Part shown: piece by piece, positions 1 through 8,104 of the stretch
How the letters are laid out: every line of letters starts with the position of its first letter
How positions within the stretch are numbered: the stretch's first letter is position 1
Assembly (NCBI GenBank): GCA_949742895.1
Contig: CATJRT010000254.1
Location: forward strand, 1 to 27,817
Direction of reading: 5' to 3'
From: an uncultured Eubacteriales bacterium
Lineage (GTDB): Bacteria; Bacillota_A; Clostridia; Oscillospirales; Oscillospiraceae
DNA length: 27,817 nucleotides
The notes under the pieces: model-generated
Seen by the model: only the letters and a program-made list of their open reading frames with translations
Databases searched by the model: none
What the model was told of the DNA's origin: nothing
Position numbers and translations under genes: made by a program

Positions 1-165
1 CTGGTCTGCCTGGCCCCGGACGTCCAGCCCGAGGACGTGGAGCAGATGGCGGAGTATGCCCCCGCCAAGGCCGTCATTTCCCGGGATAGCTTTGCCGGCG
101 ATTCGGCAATGGCGAACGCTTACTACATCCTGCGGGACCGGGGTGTAGACTTGAAACTGGTGTGA
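1..165 (+). CDS. mod: Type III restriction-modification methyltransferase Mod, C-terminal fragment
   Basis: Only the last 54 codons lie in the window; the gene enters from the left edge in frame 1 and stops with TGA at 163-165. The tail contains 'SFAGDSAMANAYYILRDRG' and ends in LKLV, which resembles the C-terminus of type III adenine-specific DNA methyltransferases. The catalytic motifs are outside the window. The call rests mostly on context: the stop is 10 nt before the start of a complete type III Res gene, the usual mod-res order. Mod would recognise the asymmetric DNA site and methylate adenine with S-adenosylmethionine, and would also provide specificity to the Mod-Res nuclease. Confidence 0.8.
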   Translation: MVCLAPDVQPEDVEQMAEYAPAKAVISRDSFAGDSAMANAYYILRDRGVDLKLV

Positions 166-175
166 GGGTGCGGAT

Positions 176-3100
176 ATGAAACTGCAATTCAAAACCCAGG
201 ATTTCCAGACCGCCGCCGTCCGCGCGGTCACAGACCTGTTCGCCGGGCAGGAGCACACCCGCGCCACCTTCTCCGTCCTGGACGAGGGCCAGCTCCCGGG
301 GCAGGGGGCTTTTGGGCAGACAGAGCTGGGCGTGGGCAACGTCCTGCGCCTCAGTGACAGCACCTTGACGGACAATATGCGCTCGGTGCAGAAACGGAAT
401 CTCTTGCCCCTGACGGACAGCGCCGCCTCCCGCCAGTTTTGTATTGAGATGGAAACCGGCACCGGGAAAACCTATGTCTACACCAAAACGATTTTTGAAC
501 TAAACCGGCGGTATGGTTTTACCAAGTTCATCGTAGTAGTGCCCTCCGTGGCCATCCGAGAGGGCGTATACAAATCCTTCCAAGTGACGGCGGAGCACTT
601 TGCCTTGCAGTATGACAGCGTACCCTGCCGCTATTTCATCTACAATTCGGCCAAGCTGTCCGGCGTGCGCCAGTTTGCCGCCAGCGCCAATATCGAGGTC
701 ATGATCATCAACATCGACGCGTTCAAAAAGGCGGAGAACATCATCAATCAGGCGCAAGACAGGCTGAACGGCGAGACGGCCATGCGGTACATCCAGGACA
801 CCAACCCCATCGTCATCATCGACGAGCCCCAGAGCGTGGACAACACCCCCAAGGCCAAAGAGGCTATCGCGTCGCTGAATCCGCTGTGTGTCCTGCGCTA
901 CTCCGCCACCCACCGGGAGAAAATCAACCTGCTCTACCGCCTGACCCCGGTGGACGCCTATCAAATGGGGCTGGTGAAACAGATTTCCGTGTCCTCCAAC
1001 CAGGTTTATGCGGGGTTCAACCAGGCGTATGTGCGGCTGCTGTCCGTGTCCAACGAGAAGGGGTTCCGGGCAAAGGTGGAGATCGATGTGAAGGGCAAGA
1101 CGGGCGTTGTGGCCCGGAAAACGGTGACGGTGAAGCCTGGGGACGACCTGTTCCTGTTATCCGGCGGGCGGGAGCTGTACGAGGGCTGCACCGTGGCAGA
1201 TATCGACTGCACCCCTGGGTATGAGCACATCGAGTTCGGCAACACCCAGGAGGTGGCGCTGGGCAAGGCCATCGGGGATGTAGACGAGAACGTAGTGAAA
1301 AAGGCTCAGATCCGCCGCACCATTGAGGCGCACTTGGACAAGGAGCTGCGCTATCAGGGCCGTGGGATCAAGGTGCTGTCCCTGTTCTTCATCGACAAGG
1401 TGGACAAGTACCGCCGGGAGGACGGCGCGCCGGGAATCTACGCCGGGATGTTCGAGGACTGCTACCGGGAACTGATCGCCAAGGAAAAGTACGCCCCCAT
1501 CCGGGAGCGGTTCTCTGCGGATATCTCAAAAATTCACAACGGCTACTTCTCACAGGACAAAAAAGGCCGCCTAAAGGACACCAAAGGCGACACCCAGGCG
1601 GACGACGATACCTATAACACCATCATGCGGGACAAGGAATGGCTGTTGAGCTTCGATTGCCCACTGAGGTTCATTTTTTCCCATTCTGCGTTGAAGGAGG
1701 GCTGGGACAACCCCAACGTGTTCCAGGTGTGTACGCTGCTCGAGCAGAGGTCGGTGTTCACCTGCCGCCAGAAGGTGGGGCGCGGCTTGCGGCTGTGCGT
1801 TGACCAGAACGGGGAACGGGTGGAGGACAAGGATATTAACATCCTCCATGTAATGGCCAACGAAAGCGTGGCCGAGTTTGCCGGCACCTTGCAGAAGGAG
1901 ATCGAGGCCGAGACAGGCGTGAAATTCGGCGAGCTGCAGCTCAGCCTGTTCGTGGGCCTGGCTTACGATGTGGAGCATCAGGAGGAGCGCGCCGTCACAA
2001 CGGAGCAGGCGCAAAAGGTGGTTGAGGTGCTCAAGACCGCCGGAGCCATCGGCGGGGACGGGAAAGTCCAGTCCGGCGTCAAACCAGAGGAAATCAGTTT
2101 GCCCCAGGAGCTGGAGGAGGTCCGGGACACGGTTCTGGCCATCATGGAGAAGCCGGAACCCGTGGCCGCTGAGACGCTGGCGGGAACGGCCTACACCCGA
2201 ACCGTGGTAGAGGAGAAGCAGATCACCTATGACGATGCCAGAGAGCTGATAGAACATTTCCAGAAGAAGGACTATATCACCCAAGATGGAAAAATAAGGG
2301 ACACCATGAAGAACGCATTGAAAGCCGGGACACTGGAATTGCCGAAGAAGTACGAGGCCGCCCGCAGCCGCTTTGAGGCCATCCTTGCCAGCGCCGGCCG
2401 GAAGCCTCCCGTGCGGGACGCTTCCCGGGATGTGACGGTGCGGCTGAATAAGCAGGTCATGCTTTCACCGGAATTTATGGAACTGTGGGGAAAAATCAAG
2501 CAAAAAACTACCTACCGTGTTCGCATCGACACCGGGCGGCTGGTGGAAAACTGCGTCAAAGCCCTGCGTGATATGCCCCGGATCACCAAGACCCGGCTTA
2601 TTTCCCAGACGGCGGACATCCATGTGGAGCAGGCGGGGATCTATCACACAGAACGGGAAATGCGGACGATAGATGTGGAGGACTCCTATCAAATTTTGCC
2701 GGACCTCATCACCATCATCAGTGACGAGGCCATGCTTACCCCCGCCACAGTGAACCGTATCCTTCAGAAGAGCGGGCGGTGCGGTGAGTTCCTGGATAAC
2801 CCGGAGGCGTTTCTGGAAAAGGCTGTGGAGATCATCCGTGACAACCGCCACGCCCTGGCCATCGACGGAATCAGCTACATCAAGCTGGATGGCGAGGAGT
2901 ATTATGCCCAGGAGATTTTTGACTCGGCGGAACTGCTGGCCAATCTGGACCGCAACGCCGTCAAGGTGGAGCACAGCGTTTATGACTATATCGTTTATGA
3001 CAGCAGTTCGGTGGAGAAGCCTTTTGCTCTTGCTTTGGACCATGACCCGGATGTGAAGATGTTTTTCAAAATCCCAAGCCGGTTCAAGATCGAGACGCCC

Positions 3101-3319
3101 ATTGGCGCCTATAACCCTGACTGGGCGGTGTACCTGACCCGTAATGGAGAGGAGAAGCTGTATTTCATCTTGGAAACCAAAGGAGATACCAGCCTGATGG
3201 AACTCCGCACCCGGGAGCAGTTGAAGATCCACTGCGGGAAAAAGCATTTTGAGGCATTGGAAAACGGGGTGGAAATGCAGACCGTAAACAGTTGGGGTGA
3301 GTTTAGGCAAACCGTATAA
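176..3319 (+). CDS. res: Type III restriction enzyme, Res subunit (helicase-endonuclease)
   Basis: This 1047-residue protein has the full length and order of type III Res subunits. An SF2 helicase/translocase core carries Walker A 'TGTGKT' near residues 94-99, motif II 'IIDEPQ' near 214-219 and motif III 'YSATH' near 241-245. Motifs V and VI follow as 'SALKEGWDNPN' and 'QKVGRGLRL' near residues 505-540. The C-terminus carries a PD-ExK nuclease: 'NPDWAVYL' near 980, then 'FILETKGD' near 1000. It acts in the cytoplasm with Mod, hydrolysing ATP and cutting DNA after engaging unmethylated sites. The ATG at 176 lies 10 nt after the mod stop, so the two genes form one transcription unit. I see no frameshift or lost motif, so the nuclease is probably functional. 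Confidence 0.95.
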   Translation: MKLQFKTQDFQTAAVRAVTDLFAGQEHTRATFSVLDEGQLPGQGAFGQTELGVGNVLRLSDSTLTDNMRSVQKRNLLPLTDSAASRQFCIEMETGTGKTYVYTKTIFELNRRYGFTKFIVVVPSVAIREGVYKSFQVTAEHFALQYDSVPCRYFIYNSAKLSGVRQFAASANIEVMIINIDAFKKAENIINQAQDRLNGETAMRYIQDTNPIVIIDEPQSVDNTPKAKEAIASLNPLCVLRYSATHREKINLLYRLTPVDAYQMGLVKQISVSSNQVYAGFNQAYVRLLSVSNEKGFRAKVEIDVKGKTGVVARKTVTVKPGDDLFLLSGGRELYEGCTVADIDCTPGYEHIEFGNTQEVALGKAIGDVDENVVKKAQIRRTIEAHLDKELRYQGRGIKVLSLFFIDKVDKYRREDGAPGIYAGMFEDCYRELIAKEKYAPIRERFSADISKIHNGYFSQDKKGRLKDTKGDTQADDDTYNTIMRDKEWLLSFDCPLRFIFSHSALKEGWDNPNVFQVCTLLEQRSVFTCRQKVGRGLRLCVDQNGERVEDKDINILHVMANESVAEFAGTLQKEIEAETGVKFGELQLSLFVGLAYDVEHQEERAVTTEQAQKVVEVLKTAGAIGGDGKVQSGVKPEEISLPQELEEVRDTVLAIMEKPEPVAAETLAGTAYTRTVVEEKQITYDDARELIEHFQKKDYITQDGKIRDTMKNALKAGTLELPKKYEAARSRFEAILASAGRKPPVRDASRDVTVRLNKQVMLSPEFMELWGKIKQKTTYRVRIDTGRLVENCVKALRDMPRITKTRLISQTADIHVEQAGIYHTEREMRTIDVEDSYQILPDLITIISDEAMLTPATVNRILQKSGRCGEFLDNPEAFLEKAVEIIRDNRHALAIDGISYIKLDGEEYYAQEIFDSAELLANLDRNAVKVEHSVYDYIVYDSSSVEKPFALALDHDPDVKMFFKIPSRFKIETPIGAYNPDWAVYLTRNGEEKLYFILETKGDTSLMELRTREQLKIHCGKKHFEALENGVEMQTVNSWGEFRQTV

Positions 3320-3338
3320 ACCTATCACATACATCTGA

Positions 3339-3362
3339 GGGCTCCCACCACAGCGGGAGCCC
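3339..3362. terminator. Hairpin between convergent res and spore-protein genes
   Basis: GGGCTCCC at 3339-3346 pairs perfectly with GGGAGCCC at 3355-3362 around an 8-nt loop. It sits 20 nt after the res stop and 14 nt before the end of the convergent spore-protein gene, so it could serve both strands. The following run is CT-rich rather than a clean U-tract, so termination strength is uncertain. Confidence 0.5.
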
Positions 3363-3375
3363 CTCTCGTTCCTCT

Positions 3376-3642
3376 TTACAGGCACAGCGCCGCCTGATAC
3401 CCGGCCAGGAACTCATGCCCTGCCGCCGTCCGGTTTTCCCGGTGGAAGCTCGCCTTTCGTACGGGACACACGTTTTTGACCATCTGGCCGCCCACAGAAC
3501 CGGCCTGACGGCTGGTCAGGTCGCCGTTGTAGCCCTGCTTCAGGTTGACGCCCACCTCATTGGCCGCCTCCATCTTGAACTTGTCCATAGCCTCGCGGGC
3601 ACCGGGAACGACCAGACGATTAGAAGTGTTAGAGTTAGACAT
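3376..3642 (-). CDS. Alpha/beta-type small acid-soluble spore protein, atypical C-terminus
   Basis: Residues 1-55 are a clear alpha/beta SASP. They include 'SNRLVVPGAREAMDKFKMEA', the GPR-protease-like region F-K-M-E-A-A-N-E-V-G, and the second conserved block 'GYNGDLTSRQAGSVGGQMVK'. These proteins coat spore DNA and protect it from UV and heat, and are degraded at germination. The family normally ends soon after QMVKK with a short helix. Here the frame continues as KNVCPVRKAS and about 25 further residues, including Cys, to a stop at 3376, giving 88 residues. One extra A in the A5 run (plus-strand T5 at 3473-3477) would restore QMVKK and end the protein near 3413. The ATG at 3642 has an AAAAGGAGA ribosome site, and a sporulation-type promoter lies upstream. 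Confidence 0.9.
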   Translation of the reverse strand: MSNSNTSNRLVVPGAREAMDKFKMEAANEVGVNLKQGYNGDLTSRQAGSVGGQMVKNVCPVRKASFHRENRTAAGHEFLAGYQAALCL

Positions 3643-3702
3643 GATCCTCGTCTCCTTTTCGTAAATCTTTGTTTGTTGTTTGTTGGATTAGCAATCCGAG
3701 CA

Positions 3703-3731
3703 TAGTTTGAGCCGTCCCGATTTTTATATAC
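3703..3731 (-). promoter_or_regulatory. Candidate sporulation (SigG/SigF-like) promoter of the spore-protein gene
   Basis: Read on the minus strand, GTATA (3731-3727) is followed after exactly 17 nt by CAAACTA (3709-3703). This resembles the forespore sigma-G pattern (-35 gnATA, -10 CATnnTA) with one mismatch in the -10. It lies about 60 nt upstream of the spore-protein start. Forespore control is what the family would lead one to expect. Confidence 0.5.
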
Positions 3732-3813
3732 GAACGTTTTGCTGGTAAGTTTAGGCTGACGCCAACGCCGTCTTACTCAACTGTAAATAGAATTTTTCTC
3801 AACAAACCCGTTA

Positions 3814-3842
3814 TTGTTTTTTCGTCTATACCCCGATATCAT
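3814..3842 (+). promoter_or_regulatory. Candidate vegetative promoter of the XRE regulator, with palindrome downstream
   Basis: TTGTTT (3814-3819), a 17-nt spacer and TATCAT (3837-3842) make a plausible sigma-A promoter. The perfect 14-bp palindrome GACCGGCGCCGGTC at 3851-3864 follows at about the expected transcription start, where an autorepressor could bind. This also argues against translation starting at the upstream in-frame TTG at 3814. Confidence 0.45.
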
Positions 3843-3894
3843 AAATTCAGGACCGGCGCCGGTCACTTCTATTATGAATAGGAGCGCAAATATA

Positions 3895-4734
3895 ATGCAA
3901 ATCAAATTAGGTGAAAAAATCAGGTCGCTGCGAAAAGAGAAAAACATCCCCCAGGAGGTGCTGGCTCAGTATTTGGGCGTAACATTTCAGGCGGTGAGCA
4001 AATGGGAAAACGGCGCGGCCCTGCCGGACGTAGCCGCCATTCCTGCCATCGCCATGTTCTTTGGCGTATCCACCGACCAGCTTTTTGACATCCACTTGCT
4101 GGACATCGACCGGCAGGTATCTGAAATCTGTGATGAAGCGGTGCGATTCCGGAATACCGACCCAGCCAGAGGCGAGGAGATCCTTCGGAACGGTTTAAAA
4201 AAGTTCCCCGGAAACGATATTCTGCTGAATAACCTACTCTATTTCCTACGGGCTCCCGAACGCAGCAACGAGCTGATCTGTCTGTGCAAGACCCTCATAG
4301 CGGGGACGCGGGACGACGCGGTGAAATACGATGCCTGCCGCATTCTGGCGAAAACCCACAAAGTACGGGGCGAATACGATTTGGCAAAGCTGGCATTGGA
4401 GCAAATTCCGGAAATCTATTTTACCAAGCTCCAGTTTCAGGCCCTTCTGCTGGAGGGCGGCGATATGTATGCCCCTGCCTGGGAGCAGAAGGAGCTGGCG
4501 GCGGAAATGCTGGTGGATATGCTTCTGCGTCTGGCCTCTTATTATAAAGAAAAAGGCGAGGACGGCAAAGCCTCCTGCCAGCTTTCTGTCTGTCAAAACG
4601 TTATCGAAGCCTTGGCACAGGACGGCGTTGGGCCAGACCGGACGCAGAGCTTTTATGAGCGCTATGGCTGCAGGATACTGGAGCAGATCCGGTCCTGCCC
4701 CGGAGAAATTCCCCAACCCAGCGCCTGGCAATAG
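3895..4734 (+). CDS. XRE-family helix-turn-helix regulator with helical TPR-like C-terminus
   Basis: With the ATG at 3895 (AGGAG at 3880-3884, 10-nt spacing) the protein has 279 residues. Residues 3-60 are a typical Cro/C1-type HTH: 'LGEKIRSLRKEKNIPQEVLA', then 'VTFQAVSKWENG' as recognition helix and 'FFGVSTDQLF' closing the domain. The remaining ~215 residues are amphipathic helices with a repeat feel ('ARGEEILRNGLKKFPGNDIL', 'GEYDLAKLALEQIPE') like TPR arrays of peptide- or stress-sensing regulators. It is monocistronic and flanked by hairpins. An upstream in-frame ATG (3874) is possible. No target can be assigned beyond possible autoregulation through the palindrome at 3851-3864. Confidence 0.85.
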   Translation: MQIKLGEKIRSLRKEKNIPQEVLAQYLGVTFQAVSKWENGAALPDVAAIPAIAMFFGVSTDQLFDIHLLDIDRQVSEICDEAVRFRNTDPARGEEILRNGLKKFPGNDILLNNLLYFLRAPERSNELICLCKTLIAGTRDDAVKYDACRILAKTHKVRGEYDLAKLALEQIPEIYFTKLQFQALLLEGGDMYAPAWEQKELAAEMLVDMLLRLASYYKEKGEDGKASCQLSVCQNVIEALAQDGVGPDRTQSFYERYGCRILEQIRSCPGEIPQPSAWQ

Positions 4735-4843
4735 TCTCAGCGCGGCGTCTGCGCGGCAAAAATCGCCGCCTGCGGCGTTAAAAATATTGAGAGGCGCAAA
4801 GTATTCCTGCGTTTTTTTGCTTTGCCGGTAGCAATTTTGCCTC

Positions 4844-4881
4844 GTGCATCTGCACGCTTTGGCGATTGGTACAGGTTCTTA
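4844..4881 (+). repeat. Copy A of an inverted repeat flanking the flagellin-like gene
   Basis: This 38-nt stretch begins GTGCATCTGCA and ends TGGCGATTGGTACAGGTTCTTA. It matches copy B on the minus strand (8020-7988) at 30 of 33 positions once a 5-nt indel (CGCTT) is allowed. Both copies point inward toward the 3-kb gene between them. Confidence 0.75.
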
Positions 4882-4892
4882 AATCTGCAAAT

Positions 4893-4929
4893 AATCCCCG
4901 GCACACTTTTGCAAAGTGTGCCGGGGATT
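4893..4929. terminator. Strong terminator between XRE gene and flagellin-like gene
   Basis: A perfect 17-bp stem (AATCCCCGGCACACTTT at 4893-4909 with its complement at 4913-4929) closes a 3-nt loop. It is 18 nt past the end of the minus-strand flagellin-like gene and downstream of the plus-strand regulator, so it probably works for both directions. Local U-tracts are short, but the stem is very stable. Confidence 0.7.
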
Positions 4930-4946
4930 TCTGATGTTCCGACCTG

Positions 4947-7913
4947 TCAGCCCCGCAGCAGGTATCCCACGTCCTCCATCCCCCGCTGGCGCAGGAAGAT
5001 GGCCTTGGGAGACTGCCTTAGCACCTCACGGATATCGCAGGCCAGGGAGCTGGCCTCGCTGGTGTCCCGCACTGTGCCGGCATACCGCTGGACGCTGTAC
5101 ATACTGCTGGCGCTTTGTCCGAGCTGCCCATACATGGCTCCGTAAGCCCCCTGGAGTCGGGCCACCCAGCGGCGGTCGGCGGCCAGCACGGTCAGGGCGC
5201 TGCGCGCCGCCTCCCGGTTGGAAAGGTTCAGGGTATCCAACCGCAGCGCCTGTGCGGACACCCGGAACCGGGGCAGCGTCAGGCTGGTTTCGCCCATCTG
5301 AATGGAAAACCCTTTCCGGGTCCACAGCTTGGCACCGCCAATATCCGTCCCGGCAGCCACCTGGACCCTTCCACAGTTGCCGAAGAGGCATCCGCCGATA
5401 TCTCCGTCCGGTCCGCCGCCTTGGGCCTTGGCCACACGGGCGGAGCCGGTGATGGAAATGTCGCCGCACCCGCCCTGTATTCCCGCGCCGATGGCGGCGG
5501 CACAGCAGTCGGCCTGGGCCGTGACCGTGCCGCCCTGGATGCGGATGTCTCCCGCCGCCGCGCCCAACGCGCCGCCGATGCCCGCGCCGCCCCCGGTCCC
5601 GGCAGCGTTGACCATGCCGCCCCGGATGAGGATCGGGCCGGTCTGTCCCCGGCCCCCGCCGCTGTCCCGGCCGATGCCCGCGCCGCCGGAGCCGCCGGAC
5701 ACGGTGAGCGTCCCGTCCGGATCGCCCCTTGCGCCCTTTACTTTGTCAATGCGCAGGGCGGTATTAACGCCCAGCGATATCCCTGCATAGCCCGGACCGC
5801 TTTCAAACACATTGTGCGTCCCGCGTTGCAGGAGCAGCGTCACATCGTTCTCCCGACCCAGGTCGAACGCCCTGCCGGAGGCCACCCGGCACTCCACATT
5901 GTCCAGCGTTAACTCTACCCTGCCGATACCGCCGGCCAGGGCGATCCTGCCGCTGAAGGGCGTCTGGTTGGCATCCGTCCCGGTCCCACCGGCGATAGTC
6001 ACCGCCTGTCCGGACAGGATGCGCAGGGTCTGGCTCTCCTCCTCGTAACGCCAGTCCTGCTCTGGCTCGCCGCCGGTGACGGTGAAGGGGTTGGGGTACA
6101 TGGACACCTCCTGAAACACCCCCGTCCGCTGGTCCCAGCGCACGCAGACATACCGGGTCCTGAGCTGGCCTGCCCGGTCCCGGCCACGAAGGACTATCCC
6201 GTGAGCTGGGTATCCCTGGGACGAATCCCCCTTCAGCAGCCACAGCCGGACGGGGTCGTTCTGCGTCAGGGCCTGCCGCCCCTGCCTGCCGTCTATTGCC
6301 AGGGCGGTGAGAGAGCTCCACTCCGGCAGCAGCGTTTTCCACACAATGTCAAAGGGGGTCAACGGCTCGCCCTGGGCGCTGCGTACAGCGGTCCCGTCCG
6401 CCGCCAGCAGGGACACCGGACCATCTACCACCACCGGAACCGCCTGGGCCCCGGCTCCGTTTCCGGCAAGCTCCACTGCGCCTCCCGTCAGACGAAGTGC
6501 ACCAGATGCCCCACTCAGCACCTGTCCAATGCGCACGAACCCGCCGCCGTCTATGGTGAGTACCGCCCCTTCTCCCAAATGGACCTGGGCCAGCACGGTC
6601 TCTCCTGCGCTCTGAACCATGGCCTGGGCGGACTCAACATTGAGCAGAGGGATGTTTACCTGCTGGAGGGTCACCGTCCCTGAACTGGCCAGCCGGACCG
6701 CCGGGGCCTCCTGCCCCAGCCCTCGCAGGATGATATCGTCCGCTCCGTCTACCGTCAGCGTACCGGTCTCCGGGTCAAGGGCCGCGCCGGACACATCCCG
6801 GCCCACCGCCTGAACGGTCCCCAGCTCCGCCGTTCCGAGTTGAGGCGTCCTTTCCGCCTCCTGAGCTGCCGCCTGTAGGGCGGCTCCCTCCGGTGGGGCA
6901 GCGCTGTCCTGGGCGGCTGCGCCCGCCTGCATCTGCGCCGCCCCGGCTTCGGAGCCATCCAGCGCTGCCAGCAGGTCCATCAGCATCCCGATGTCTCCGC
7001 CGCCCCCGTCCAGAAGAATCCAAAAATCCGGCATGGGAAAAACAGTCTCTCCGGAAAACAGCAGATCCATCAAAAACGGCTCCATCCCTGGGGCGATGCC
7101 CCCGGCAAACTGGGCCTGGAAATCCGCCATGCCGCTGAACATACCGCCGGTCAGCAGCTCCACCGCCTGGTCCGGCGAAACGCCCTGGGCCACCATTTCC
7201 AGCAGCCTTTGCAGCCCTTCCGCTGCCTGCTCCGGGTCTGCCGTCCCCGAGGCCGCGCCGCCGGAGATGACCGCCCCAAGATAGAGTGCCGCCAGATAGC
7301 CTGCGGCGGGGCTTTCCTCCAGAGGGAGCCGCCCCAGCGCTGCCAGCAGCTCGGGGCCGGTGGCGGTCTCATCCAGACCCACCGCCGACAGCAGCGCCGC
7401 TTTATCGGGCGCTTCGCCCGCCACGCCTTGCAACAGCCAGGCCGGAAGGCTCTGCGTCCCCTCCTGGCGGGCGGCAAGCCCCTCCAGCACTGCATCCACC
7501 AGAGAATCCGGCCCGTCTACTCCGCCGTCCTGAAACAGTCCTGCGTCTATGCCGTTTTGGGCAATGCGCTCGATCTCCCCCCGCAGAAGCTCCAACGATT
7601 GCTGAAGGGCAGAACGGTCCACCGGGCCATCCCCCGCCGCCTCCCGTGCCAGTCCCTCCATTTGCTCCAAGCTGTCCTGTACCTCCGCCAGAGCAGCCTC
7701 GCCGGTCTGAAGGGTGCGCCGTCCTTCACGGACGTACCGCTCCGCCTGGCTCACCCGGGTCATAAGCTGCCGGAGCGTCTCCGAAACGGTGGCTGCAGCC
7801 CGGCTGTCTGGCCGCCGGACCTGATTGCTGCCGGTCTGCTTTTCCGTCTTTTCCGTTCTCTGATACTGGGGTACGGCGAACCCCCGGTTTCTGCGTACGC
7901 TCAGTTCTCCCAT
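4947..7913 (-). CDS. Giant flagellin-like protein with glycine-rich beta-helix insert
   Basis: The ATG at 7913 is 8 nt after AAGGAGG, giving 988 residues. Residues about 44-128 read like the N-terminal D0/D1 helices of flagellin: 'SETLRQLMTRVSQAERYVREG', 'LQTGEAALAEVQDSLEQM' and 'DRSALQQSLELLRGEIERIA'. The last ~100 residues mirror the flagellin C-terminal helices: 'LDTLNLSNREAARSALTVLA', 'GAYGAMYGQLGQSASSM', and a terminal helix ending DVGYLLRG. Between them lie a long Ala/Gly-rich helical region and, from about residue 390 to 870, repetitive beta-helix strands such as 'GGAGIGGALGAAAGDIRIQG' and 'CGDISITGSARV'. There is no signal peptide, as for flagellins. No other flagellar gene is in the window. 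It could be an unusual filament or surface protein; the function is inferred from sequence pattern only. Confidence 0.7.
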   Translation of the reverse strand: MGELSVRRNRGFAVPQYQRTEKTEKQTGSNQVRRPDSRAAATVSETLRQLMTRVSQAERYVREGRRTLQTGEAALAEVQDSLEQMEGLAREAAGDGPVDRSALQQSLELLRGEIERIAQNGIDAGLFQDGGVDGPDSLVDAVLEGLAARQEGTQSLPAWLLQGVAGEAPDKAALLSAVGLDETATGPELLAALGRLPLEESPAAGYLAALYLGAVISGGAASGTADPEQAAEGLQRLLEMVAQGVSPDQAVELLTGGMFSGMADFQAQFAGGIAPGMEPFLMDLLFSGETVFPMPDFWILLDGGGGDIGMLMDLLAALDGSEAGAAQMQAGAAAQDSAAPPEGAALQAAAQEAERTPQLGTAELGTVQAVGRDVSGAALDPETGTLTVDGADDIILRGLGQEAPAVRLASSGTVTLQQVNIPLLNVESAQAMVQSAGETVLAQVHLGEGAVLTIDGGGFVRIGQVLSGASGALRLTGGAVELAGNGAGAQAVPVVVDGPVSLLAADGTAVRSAQGEPLTPFDIVWKTLLPEWSSLTALAIDGRQGRQALTQNDPVRLWLLKGDSSQGYPAHGIVLRGRDRAGQLRTRYVCVRWDQRTGVFQEVSMYPNPFTVTGGEPEQDWRYEEESQTLRILSGQAVTIAGGTGTDANQTPFSGRIALAGGIGRVELTLDNVECRVASGRAFDLGRENDVTLLLQRGTHNVFESGPGYAGISLGVNTALRIDKVKGARGDPDGTLTVSGGSGGAGIGRDSGGGRGQTGPILIRGGMVNAAGTGGGAGIGGALGAAAGDIRIQGGTVTAQADCCAAAIGAGIQGGCGDISITGSARVAKAQGGGPDGDIGGCLFGNCGRVQVAAGTDIGGAKLWTRKGFSIQMGETSLTLPRFRVSAQALRLDTLNLSNREAARSALTVLAADRRWVARLQGAYGAMYGQLGQSASSMYSVQRYAGTVRDTSEASSLACDIREVLRQSPKAIFLRQRGMEDVGYLLRG

Positions 7914-7980
7914 ATCATGGACCTCCTTCCGCCCTGCCGGTATAGCCGCTCCTTTTTTATCAATATCGTCCCGTTGGCGG

Positions 7981-8056
7981 GAAAAAATAAGAAGCTGTGC
8001 CAATCGCCATGCAGATACACACACCCTAATGGGCGCCGAGGTGATTGGTACAGCTT
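7981..8056 (-). terminator. Long hairpin plus T-tract after mobA, formed by repeat copies B and C
   Basis: AAGCTGTGCCAATCGCC (7992-8008) and GGTGATTGGTACAGCTT (8040-8056) are complementary at 15 of 17 positions, with G-U at the others depending on strand. On the minus strand the stem is followed by CTTATTTTTTC, like an intrinsic terminator for the mobA operon ending at 8105. The loop is long (31 nt), so it could instead be a protein-binding or mobile-repeat structure. Confidence 0.5.
7988..8020 (-). repeat. Copy B of the inverted repeat flanking the flagellin-like gene
   Basis: On the minus strand this reads GTGTATCTGCA then TGGCGATTGGCACAGCTTCTTA. It matches copy A (4844-4881) with three substitutions and one 5-nt gap, in opposite orientation, 75 nt upstream of the flagellin-like start codon. 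Confidence 0.75.
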
Positions 8057-8062
8057 CATAAG
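8038..8062 (+). repeat. Copy C, shorter relative of the same repeat
   Basis: The segment GTGATTGGTACAGCTTCATA at 8041-8060 matches the core of copy A at 17 of 20 positions. It lies next to copy B in opposite orientation and pairs with it as a hairpin. Confidence 0.6.
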
Positions 8063-8104
8063 ATACTGCCCCGCGTAAGTGCGGCGTTTAGGTAAGGATT
8101 TGAT

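Noticed and set aside
4735..4840. Additional short hairpins (for example CGCCGC/GCGGCG near 4764-4777) as terminators
   Set aside because: Loops are too small or stems too short to be convincing; the 17-bp hairpin at 4893 is the better terminator.
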